This document shows positions 1 to 5,739 of a stretch of DNA of 7,228 bases, in pieces. The notes under the pieces are model-generated. The model did no database searches and was not told the DNA's origin. It saw only the letters and a list, made by a program, of their open reading frames with translations. Source of the stretch: Bacteroidetes bacterium UBA6161 (GTDB lineage: Bacteria > Bacteroidota > Bacteroidia > NS11-12g > UBA955). Numbering within the stretch: position 1 is the stretch's first letter; each line of letters begins with the position of its first letter. The stretch covers positions 1 through 7,228 of the forward strand of contig DIUJ01000006.1 of NCBI GenBank assembly GCA_002422315.1. Reading direction: 5' to 3'. The translations under genes were made by a program, and so were the position numbers.

Positions 1-292
1 AAGTAAAACAAAATATATTTCTTCATCTATTTTATAAATTTTGAACCCCAGAATTTTAAAGAACACATCGAACCAATGAAACTAGTTGGTGCAAATTTAT
101 AAAAATAGAGAATACAAAAAGTTTTTTTATTGCAATGTGTAGATTGGACTTTAATAGAACACTTAATTCCTATTTTATCCTTTATTGATACCTCAGTAAA
201 TATAGATTTATAAGAAGTATTTAATAGTGTTGTTTCTTTAAAAAACTAATAACCTATAGATAGTAACTCCAGTAGAAAAAAGAGAGGAACAT

Positions 293-445
293 ATGCAAGT
301 TCTTTAAAAAGCGATTGCTAATCAGGTTATTACGTTTTTTGCTGTCTTCCTTGGATATTTAGTAGATAAAAGGAAAAAAGGTATAGCGGTGGAGGAAATC
401 CCAATAAATAATAAGGCGAGACACTTTCTTACAAGTAAAAAATGA
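293..445 (+). pseudogene. Interrupted small reading frame with a hydrophobic segment, possible gene remnant
   Basis: An ATG at 293 follows the purine-rich AGAGAGGAAC, but the frame meets TAA at 305 after four codons (MQVL). The same frame then stays open until TGA at 443. The open part begins KAIANQVITFFAVFLGYLVD, a hydrophobic stretch followed by the basic KRKKG, which looks like a short membrane anchor with a positive flank, and it ends RHFLTSKK. One nonsense change would explain a former ~50-residue membrane protein. The segment is short, however, and chance openness of this length is possible. The stop codon at 443 lies inside the hairpin at 440-473. I do not recognise a family. Confidence 0.2.
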
Positions 446-473
446 CACTATCTGTTCTCAGATTGTGGCATTT
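440..473 (-). terminator. Hairpin plus T-run, probable terminator for the leftward topB operon
   Basis: The left arm AAATGACACTATCTG (440-454) and right arm CAGATTGTGGCATTT (459-473) pair at 13 of 15 positions around the 4-base loop TTCT. Read on the minus strand, the hairpin is followed directly by a run of six T (437-442 complement, partly in the stem). This is the layout of an intrinsic terminator for genes read leftwards. It sits about 155 bases past the topB stop codon, so the operon transcript would have a long 3' tail. The near-symmetry could also let it act on plus-strand transcripts, though the T-run there is only three bases. It could instead be the 3' hairpin of a small RNA. Confidence 0.5.
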
Positions 474-628
474 GTATACGTGGATTGGGTGGTTTTTAAT
501 CTTACACTTAATCTCTATTTTAACCTTTTTTGAAAACCTGAAAAATAATGATTAAATGGTTTTATATTTTTTAATTATTACAGTTTTTATATATTTAGTC
601 TATAACTTATAATTCTACTGTGTTAAAG

Positions 629-2695
629 TTATTTTTCAAATTCGAAGATAGTTTCCGCTTTGTTGTTCAGGGTAATATAGGCATCAAATCTTTTTCCAGA
701 TCTAGCTTTCATTCCTTTTATTAAGGAGGTTTTACCTTTATTGATAAGACTTTCGATATCTGCTATACTTATTTGTACATCACAAATATTTCTAAATTGT
801 ATCCAATTACATATTTCATCAGGACATTTAACAATTTTATCTCTGATAATCAACCGCTGTTTTTTGCATTTTGGACAAATGAGTTCTGGCAGGTTTTCTC
901 TGGTATTGGAAGTTTGTAGTAGTTCATGAGTAATTGAAGCAGCATAGTCTTCCATTTTTTTCTGGAAAACATAAACATCGGCTTCGTTGTTTTCTATTTT
1001 CTGCAAAGCCAGTTCCCATTCGGCTGTCATTGCCACATCAGAGATTTTTTTGTCTTTGACAATTATATAAACCTGTAATCCTTTTTCGGTCGGAATAAGT
1101 AATTTTTTTTCTCTTTGTATATAATTTCGGGTAAACAATGTTTCGATAATTGCTGCCCTTGTAGCTGGAGTACCGATACCGATATTTTGTAGAGCTTTCC
1201 GCTCTTCTTCATTTTCAATTTGATTTCCGGCATTTTCCATTGCGGATAATAGACCAGCTTCAGTATAGAGAACTGGCGGTTTAGTTTTCTTTTCCAAAAC
1301 TACGGCATTTTTAATTTTCAGTTCATCACCTGTTTTTAGTTCAGGTAGCTCCTGAACCGGTTCGTTGTCTTCATCTGAAAAGTTACTTTTAACAGCACGC
1401 CATCCTAGTTCAAGTATTTTGATCCCTTTCATCCCAAAATCAATAGCAGAAGACTGTAAAACAATATCGGTTATTTTTTTGGTACAAGCCTTCGAAACAG
1501 CTTCCAACAATCTAAAAGCAATCATATCGTAGATTGCATTTTCTTTTGCTGATAATGCGGAAGGGATTTTATACGTTATCAATAAACCGTGGTGATCGGT
1601 TACCTTTAAATCGTTAACGATACGTTTGTTGAGACGTACATATTTTATTTTGGACACAGCCTCTTTCACAGAAGTACGGCTTTCCAATGCCCTTATAAGT
1701 CCGGGAATTTCCTGCCATACATCTTCGGGAATGTATTTACTTCCTGTCCTCGGATAGGTAATGAATTTTTTTTCATATAAATTTTGGGTAACAGACAAGG
1801 TGTCTTCTGCCGATAACCCCAGTCTTTTATTGGCTTCTTTCTGCAATCCCGTTAGGTCAAATAAAAGCGGTGGCTGCTCGGTAACAATTTTATTTTCTAT
1901 ATCTGTTACAACAGCTGTTTCGTTTCGTAGGATGGATTTTAGTGTTTCGTCTGCCTGTTTTTTATCGTTCCATTTATTTTTGGAAAGACTTTTAAAATCT
2001 AAAAATTCCTTGCAGTGTTCCAATTGGATTTGCCAATAGGTTTGTACAGTAAAATTTTTGTTCTCCAAAAACCTTTTACAGATTAAAGCTAATGTAGGTG
2101 TTTGTACCCGGCCCAATGAATAAACCCCGAAGCCTGCGGCAATACTCAATGCTTGTGAAGCATTAATTCCTACTAACCAGTCAGCACGGCTTCTACCTTG
2201 TGCGGCTTTATACAATCCGTCAAAATCACTACTGGGTTTCAGGTTCTCAAATCCCTGTTTGATTGCTTTTTCAGTAAGCGAACTAATCCATAAGCGTTCA
2301 AAAGTCTTATTGCAATTGAGATATTCATAAATATAACGGAATATCAATTCACCTTCACGTCCGGCATCGGTAGCAACAATGATGCTATCTGAGCTGTTGA
2401 TGACCTGTTCAATTACTTTCAGTTGTTTTAATGCACCTATATCATCAGTATAACTTTTGTCTTTTTTTACTTTTCTAATCGTCAGTAAAAATGGATCTGG
2501 CAATATCGGTAAAGATTCTTTTTGGAATCCTGAAATTCCATAATCTTCCGGTTTTGCCAATCCTACAAGATGACCCAATGCCCAGGTAACACAATAACCG
2601 TTTCCCTGAAGATAACCTTCTTTTTTTTCCACGGCTCCTAAGAGATAGGCGATTTCACGAGCCACACTTGGTTTTTCTGCAATTACCGCTTTCAT
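629..2695 (-). CDS. topB: DNA topoisomerase III, type IA (Exc-like, ICE-borne)
   Basis: This is a type IA topoisomerase of 688 residues, a normal length, which cuts and passes single DNA strands through a tyrosine-DNA link. The N-terminal Toprim domain starts MKAVIAEKPSVAREI (catalytic-type Glu7) and carries VATDAGREGELIFR (107-120, acidic D110 and E114). SLGRVQTPTLALI (193-205) belongs to the central domains, and the active-site tyrosine is Y314 in FITYPRTGSKYI. IGIGTPATRAAII (505-517) is another family block. A C-terminal CxxC-x13-Cx4C set (C607, C610, C624, C629) looks like a zinc ribbon. Residues ~643-688 form a small domain also repeated in the upstream neighbour. The ATG at 2695 gives the canonical family N-terminus, 19 bp after the DUF3945 gene, so the two are probably co-transcribed. 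Its place as last gene after an Xis-like and a DUF3945 gene matches exc of CTnDOT. In CTnDOT, Exc takes part in excision and, as I recall, its topoisomerase catalysis is dispensable for that role. A chromosomal housekeeping topoisomerase is less likely given the neighbours. Confidence 0.95.
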   Translation of the reverse strand: MKAVIAEKPSVAREIAYLLGAVEKKEGYLQGNGYCVTWALGHLVGLAKPEDYGISGFQKESLPILPDPFLLTIRKVKKDKSYTDDIGALKQLKVIEQVINSSDSIIVATDAGREGELIFRYIYEYLNCNKTFERLWISSLTEKAIKQGFENLKPSSDFDGLYKAAQGRSRADWLVGINASQALSIAAGFGVYSLGRVQTPTLALICKRFLENKNFTVQTYWQIQLEHCKEFLDFKSLSKNKWNDKKQADETLKSILRNETAVVTDIENKIVTEQPPLLFDLTGLQKEANKRLGLSAEDTLSVTQNLYEKKFITYPRTGSKYIPEDVWQEIPGLIRALESRTSVKEAVSKIKYVRLNKRIVNDLKVTDHHGLLITYKIPSALSAKENAIYDMIAFRLLEAVSKACTKKITDIVLQSSAIDFGMKGIKILELGWRAVKSNFSDEDNEPVQELPELKTGDELKIKNAVVLEKKTKPPVLYTEAGLLSAMENAGNQIENEEERKALQNIGIGTPATRAAIIETLFTRNYIQREKKLLIPTEKGLQVYIIVKDKKISDVAMTAEWELALQKIENNEADVYVFQKKMEDYAASITHELLQTSNTRENLPELICPKCKKQRLIIRDKIVKCPDEICNWIQFRNICDVQISIADIESLINKGKTSLIKGMKARSGKRFDAYITLNNKAETIFEFEK

Positions 2696-2714
2696 AATTC
2701 ATTCTGTTTTGTTA

Positions 2715-4166
2715 TTACATTTTTCTGCCTCTAGTTTTAGCAGGTTCTTTTGGTTTTTCCTGTTGCTCCTGCTGTTTTTTACTTACTGGATTTTTTTGCT
2801 CGGATTTTAAAGGTTCTTTAATACTTTTGGTAGTCTCATTGGTTTTACCTTCCGAATTGACAGCAGTTTGTGTTTTATGGACTTCGGTTGGTTGCATTCT
2901 TTCCTTATGTTGATTAGGAAACTCAAAGCTTGTTTTTCCGGTTTCCTTGTTGAAAGTAATATAACCCTGATATGGTTGCCCTTTTTTATCTTTCAATCCA
3001 TCAATGTAAACGGTTTGACCGTTTTTGAAATCCTTATGTTGCTCATCGGTCAGTTCCTTACCACGGAATGTTTTTGGAGCTTCCTGCGGTTGGCTTTGCT
3101 GATTATTTTGAGTTTGACCGTTACTTTGGGTTTGCCTGTTGGAATTATTACGGTCAAAAAGGAACTCCACGTAACGTTTGTCTGCATTGAACTGTACTGA
3201 AGCGGAGAATTCGGTTCCTTTTTTGGAGATCATTCCCTCGATGTGAAGTGGTTTGCCTTCCATTAAGGTTTGCTTTTGATCATTATTTAGCTTTACGCCC
3301 TTTATTTCATCTGGAATTTTAATAAAATCCGTCCGTAAGGCAATAATATCATTGGTAAGTCTGTCTATACTGATAATAGACGGTATTAGTTCGTTCGTTT
3401 TAGAATTAATTAGATTAACTACACGTCCCATATTTCCTGTTTCGAGCAAGTTTTTCTTGTCCTCATCTGTAAACTTATGACCAAAGAACTCAAAGTGCAG
3501 GTTAGGTTCTTTTTTGATACCGTGTATTGCCACGATAATATTACCATCTTCACCTTGCTGTAAAGACAGGCGAGCATCTGTGCGAAGGATAGAACCACCA
3601 AGATTAATGCCTATCGGTAAAAGTTCATTGGTTTTGTAGCCTTTTAATAAAGGTTCAAGTAGGTTTCTTTTTTCAAGATACTCCTTGTTTAGTCCAATGT
3701 TTTTCATTGTGTCCCAATCAATCTTTTCGGGATTAAAGTGGTATTCACTTGTTTTTGGTGTTGTTTGTGTTGTTTCCATATTATTTTTATTTACTTGTTT
3801 TTGTTCAGCTTTTAACTCAGCTTTTTTAAAAAAATCTTTGTTCTCTGGCGTTGGATTATCTACCCGTCTTTGCAATTCTTCCGCTATTTCAACGGCGAAG
3901 TTTGCGGGTCCGTTGAAAAACGAGAATTTGGTAGGGTTTTTTAGTTGGCTTACGAAGTTGGAGAAGAAATTGGAAAGAAAATCGCCGTGCTTGTCGATTC
4001 GCATAAACTGATTTTGGTTTTTTTTCGTGGGTTCAACGGTTTCCATTTTTCCTTTTTCGTCAATACTTTTTACAGCTTGGATTTTCATTTTTTCTTTATC
4101 CAACACCAACAATATGTCCGATAATTGTTCAGTGATTTCCTGTTTATTCGTTGTCTTTTTACTCAT
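2715..4166 (-). CDS. DUF4099/DUF3945 domain protein of the ICE excision operon (Orf3-like)
   Basis: This 483-residue soluble, highly charged protein has no signal peptide or membrane segment. The N-terminal ~130 residues are followed by a DUF4099-type region (~145-220: IDWDTMKNIGLNKEYLEKRN, then LLKGYKTNELLPIGINLG and LRTDARLSLQQGEDGNI). A DUF3945-type region follows (~228-340: FGHKFTDEDKKNLLETGNMG, then KLNNDQKQTLMEGKPLHIEG). A Q/N-rich linker (341-360) precedes one more repeat (~369-417: RGKELTDEQHKDFKNGQTVY to FEF), and the tail is Lys/Gln/Pro-rich and ends TRGRKM. The family is common in Bacteroidota conjugative elements, next to topB. It corresponds in position to orf3 of the CTnDOT xis2c-xis2d-orf3-exc operon, whose biochemical role is unknown. 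The repeats resemble the TopB C-terminus, which suggests a shared ligand, perhaps DNA or a common partner (inference). The ATG at 4166 gives the normal start. The 86-bp gap to the upstream Xis-like gene holds a weak hairpin, so a separate transcript is not excluded. Confidence 0.88.
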   Translation of the reverse strand: MSKKTTNKQEITEQLSDILLVLDKEKMKIQAVKSIDEKGKMETVEPTKKNQNQFMRIDKHGDFLSNFFSNFVSQLKNPTKFSFFNGPANFAVEIAEELQRRVDNPTPENKDFFKKAELKAEQKQVNKNNMETTQTTPKTSEYHFNPEKIDWDTMKNIGLNKEYLEKRNLLEPLLKGYKTNELLPIGINLGGSILRTDARLSLQQGEDGNIIVAIHGIKKEPNLHFEFFGHKFTDEDKKNLLETGNMGRVVNLINSKTNELIPSIISIDRLTNDIIALRTDFIKIPDEIKGVKLNNDQKQTLMEGKPLHIEGMISKKGTEFSASVQFNADKRYVEFLFDRNNSNRQTQSNGQTQNNQQSQPQEAPKTFRGKELTDEQHKDFKNGQTVYIDGLKDKKGQPYQGYITFNKETGKTSFEFPNQHKERMQPTEVHKTQTAVNSEGKTNETTKSIKEPLKSEQKNPVSKKQQEQQEKPKEPAKTRGRKM

Positions 4167-4194
4167 AAATAATGATTGTTAATACTTTACAAAT

Positions 4195-4221
4195 CCGAAA
4201 GTAATGAGTACTTATAATCGG
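4195..4221. other. Weak stem-loop between the xis-like gene and the DUF3945 gene
   Basis: CCGA-AAGTA (4195-4203) can pair with TACTT-TCGG (4209-4213 and 4218-4221) around loop ATGAG, with an ATAA bulge (4214-4217). It lies in the 86-bp gap between the two genes. There is no T-run after it on the minus strand, so it is not a convincing terminator. It could be an mRNA processing or translation-control structure, or chance. Confidence 0.2.
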
Positions 4222-4252
4222 TTTACACTTTGACTTTACGTGGGATTATTTG

Positions 4253-4561
4253 TCAGCTTTTGTCCTTTATTCTTGCCAATGGAGTATTAAAACTTTCTCG
4301 GATAAATTGATGCACATCGGATAGTTTGTAATAGAGTTTCCCACTTATTGTATAATAAGGCAGCTTGCCTGTGGAGCGATATCGTTGTAAGGAACGTGAG
4401 CTAACTTTTAGCATTTGAAGCAAATCCTGATTATCCAAAAGTTCTTCTCCATCGATACTGCTTCGTTGTTTTTGAGAAGCATTTATGTGGTCTTTTAAAA
4501 TGTCTAATCTCTCCATAATTCGTTCCATCCATGCTATAAATTCTATTCTGTCAATATTCAT
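4253..4561 (-). CDS. Helix-turn-helix protein, Xis2-type recombination directionality factor
   Basis: This is a 102-residue DNA-binding protein. Residues ~1-30 (MNIDRIEFIAWMERIMERLD and on) form a likely amphipathic helix. Residues ~40-88 form a MerR/excisionase-type winged helix (HTH_17 class) with the hallmarks LLDNQDLLQMLKVSSRSLQR (41-60), YRSTGKLPYYTISGKLYYKL (61-80) and SDVHQFI. Small proteins of this build in CTnDOT-family elements (Xis2c, Xis2d) bind and bend attachment-site DNA and turn the integrase toward excision; Xis proteins also affect transfer-gene expression. Here the gene leads the cluster xis-like, DUF3945, topB and lies 238 bp downstream of rteC, matching the CTnDOT layout. 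Only one such gene is present where CTnDOT has two. The ATG at 4561 gives the expected N-terminus. A purely transcriptional role is the main alternative. The assignment rests on domain type and context. Confidence 0.85.
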   Translation of the reverse strand: MNIDRIEFIAWMERIMERLDILKDHINASQKQRSSIDGEELLDNQDLLQMLKVSSRSLQRYRSTGKLPYYTISGKLYYKLSDVHQFIRESFNTPLARIKDKS

Positions 4562-4591
4562 AACTTTTGATTTAGTATCATTTTATAAATA

Positions 4592-4626
4592 CAAAGTTGT
4601 AAAGATTGACTTGGATTGTCTGCCAA
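4592..4626 (-). promoter_or_regulatory. Possible promoter of the excision operon (near-consensus Bacteroidota -7 box)
   Basis: On the minus strand, CAACTTTG (4592-4599) differs by one base from the Bacteroidota -7 consensus TAnnTTTG and lies about 30 bases before the Xis-like ATG. The nearest upstream TTG (4624-4626) is 24 bases away, longer than the usual spacing, which would fit a promoter that depends on an activator. A copy of the repeat TTTTACCAAT (4628-4637) sits just upstream, where an activator could contact it. The motif is short and the call is tentative. Confidence 0.25.
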
Positions 4627-4627
4627 G

Positions 4628-4637
4628 TTTTACCAAT
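4628..4637. promoter_or_regulatory. TTTTACCAAT repeat, copy nearer the xis-like gene; candidate RteC half-site
   Basis: This exact 10-base sequence recurs at 4739-4748 in the same orientation, 111 bp away, in the same intergenic gap. Here it is followed by GG, so only a half-site of the longer palindrome is present. It lies roughly 30-40 bases upstream of the candidate -7 box. In CTnDOT, RteC activates the xis promoter by binding inverted-repeat sequence upstream of it, so this is a reasonable operator candidate. No binding evidence can be drawn from sequence alone. Confidence 0.3.
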
Positions 4638-4674
4638 GGAAAATGCAGATTTTTTATTTTTTTTTGAAATTTGA

Positions 4675-4695
4675 AAAGCTAATAGTAATAGCTTT
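4675..4695 (-). terminator. Small perfect hairpin between rteC and the excision operon, weak terminator or leader structure
   Basis: AAAGCTA (4675-4681) and TAGCTTT (4689-4695) form a perfect 7-bp stem with a 7-base loop. It lies about 105 bp past the rteC stop and between the two copies of TTTTACCAAT. On the minus strand the stem ends in TTTT and then C, so the T-run is short. It may end the rteC transcript weakly, or form part of the leader if rteC and the excision genes are read together. Confidence 0.3.
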
Positions 4696-4738
4696 ATTTA
4701 ATGTATTTTTCAAGTTATAAGAGAGTTGGTTAGATAAA

Positions 4739-4753
4739 TTTTACCAATTGGTA
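4739..4753. promoter_or_regulatory. Perfect 12-bp palindrome TACCAATTGGTA containing the second TTTTACCAAT copy; candidate operator
   Basis: TACCAATTGGTA (4742-4753) is a perfect palindrome, and its left part with flanking TT forms TTTTACCAAT (4739-4748), identical to 4628-4637. Palindromes of this size in a gap between a regulator gene and its expected target are typical of sites for dimeric DNA-binding proteins. RteC is the first candidate because the cognate CTnDOT protein acts in this interval. The AraC-type regulator or the Xis-like protein are alternatives. The site lies 47 bp downstream of the rteC stop codon. Confidence 0.4.
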
Positions 4754-4799
4754 TATATTGGCATATAGAGATTTTTTGCAAATATGATTTTTAGAAATG

Positions 4800-5648
4800 C
4801 TATAAATCTTTATCCATATACTGCTCTAGTGAAGACTTGAGTTGGTCTAAAAAAAGTGTCCGATTACCAGCTCGGTCTTTCATTCTATGGAAAGCGTGAT
4901 GAATATCTCCTAATTCTGTGCGAAATAATAATTGAAAAATTAAACTGATTTTTCGAATACCTATTTTACCGTTCGAAATTGCTCCTGATACATAAAGGGC
5001 ATAAATCAATTCTATTAGAGCATTTTTAGATTCTGTCCAAAATACATCTTTAGTATTTTCCGAATTTTGTATGATTAGATTAGAATTATCTTCAAAGTTT
5101 ATTTTAGAAAGCAAATAAGTATAAAGCAGTTCGTTGGCAATGATTCTAGCAATTTTATAGTCGTAATAGGTAGAAAAATGGTTGTCTATTTCAAAGACAA
5201 AACTGTTTACTCCTATATTGAGATTAACTTTTCCCAATTGAAAAAAGTCATGATCTCTGTCTGTTCTCCCTGAACGATAGTAACGATAAAAATCAGAATT
5301 ATAAATATGTTCTTTATATTCTTGTTTTAAGAGTTCCAATTCATTAGAAAAATATTTATGATATAATTTTCCATTACTTACAGGACAGGAGATTTCTATT
5401 CTGTACACTTTATTATAGTAAATCAGTTTTCCTAATATTTGTGGCTTAACTTTTTTAAAGAATTCAATTTCTTCTTTTTCATTAATAAAACGATGTTCTA
5501 GTACTAGCTTTTTTACCTCAGATAATAAATCACGAAGAAAAATAGTCATATGATGAGCTTCATTAATTATGTGTGCTGATTCTAAGCTGACTTTTTGTTC
5601 TTGTTTGTGAATACTCGAAAGAGCATCTCTGTAAATGGATCGTATCAT
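4800..5648 (-). CDS. rteC: RteC-family regulator of ICE excision
   Basis: This 282-residue protein has the features of the RteC family, the DNA-binding activator of the CTnDOT excision operon. Recognisable blocks are the central SDFYRYYRSGRTDRDHDFFQ (~118-137), then VFWTESKNALIELIYALYVS (~202-221) and GAISNGKIGIRKISLIFQLL (~222-241), and the helical end FLDQLKSSLEQYMDKDL. In the family the C-terminal part forms a winged-helix-like DNA-binding domain. No membrane segment or signal is visible. The frame also allows a TTG start at 5657, but the ATG at 5648 is preferred as the normal codon and costs three residues. The gene is followed by the 238-bp gap with palindromic and repeated sequence and then the Xis-like gene, the order expected if RteC activates that gene. 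In CTnDOT its transcription depends on the two-component pair RteA/RteB; neither is in this window, and an AraC regulator lies directly upstream instead. Confidence 0.92.
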   Translation of the reverse strand: MIRSIYRDALSSIHKQEQKVSLESAHIINEAHHMTIFLRDLLSEVKKLVLEHRFINEKEEIEFFKKVKPQILGKLIYYNKVYRIEISCPVSNGKLYHKYFSNELELLKQEYKEHIYNSDFYRYYRSGRTDRDHDFFQLGKVNLNIGVNSFVFEIDNHFSTYYDYKIARIIANELLYTYLLSKINFEDNSNLIIQNSENTKDVFWTESKNALIELIYALYVSGAISNGKIGIRKISLIFQLLFRTELGDIHHAFHRMKDRAGNRTLFLDQLKSSLEQYMDKDL

Positions 5649-5739
5649 AATTAACAATATTAAAGTGAAACAACTATTCCTTATAAAAATGCCATATGTT
5701 TTCTTTCCTAAGTTTCTATATTTTTTTGAAATTTCTTTT

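Larger units (their letters stand above)
1..628. other. AT-rich stretch without an intact gene, downstream of topB
   Basis: No intact gene is visible on either strand: stop codons are frequent in all frames and nothing resembles a known protein over a useful length. The stretch lies just past the end of the topB gene and is visibly more AT-rich than topB. It contains a strong hairpin at 440-473 and an interrupted plus-strand reading frame at 293-445, both listed separately. In CTnDOT the corresponding position after exc carries the small RNA gene rteR, so an untranslated RNA is possible here, but I cannot recognise one from sequence alone. No tRNA, attachment site or insertion sequence end was seen. 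Confidence 0.6.

Noticed and set aside
533..563. Inverted repeat AAAACC / GGTTTT near the end of topB as a terminator
   Set aside because: Only 6 bp with a 20-base AT-rich spacer; the hairpin at 440-473 is far stronger and has the T-run.
741..929. Plus-strand open frame of about 60 codons opposite topB
   Set aside because: It lies entirely within the well-supported topB coding region, antisense, and its product has no recognisable domain. The same holds for the frames at 1761-2039 (opposite topB).
2868..4011. Plus-strand open frames at 2868-3200 and 3685-4011 and a minus-strand frame at 3419-3601
   Set aside because: All overlap the DUF4099/DUF3945 gene in other frames. Their Phe/Leu/Ser-rich products are what antisense of Lys/Glu/Gln-rich coding sequence gives.
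4485..4667. Plus-strand 60-codon frame overlapping the start of the Xis-like gene and the intergenic gap
   Set aside because: It overlaps the N-terminal end of a gene with clear family features and runs through T-tracts; no protein-like motif is visible.
4650..4667. Long T-tract in the rteC-xis gap as an intrinsic terminator
   Set aside because: On the minus strand, the direction of the neighbouring genes, it reads as an A-tract, and no stable stem directly precedes it on the plus strand.
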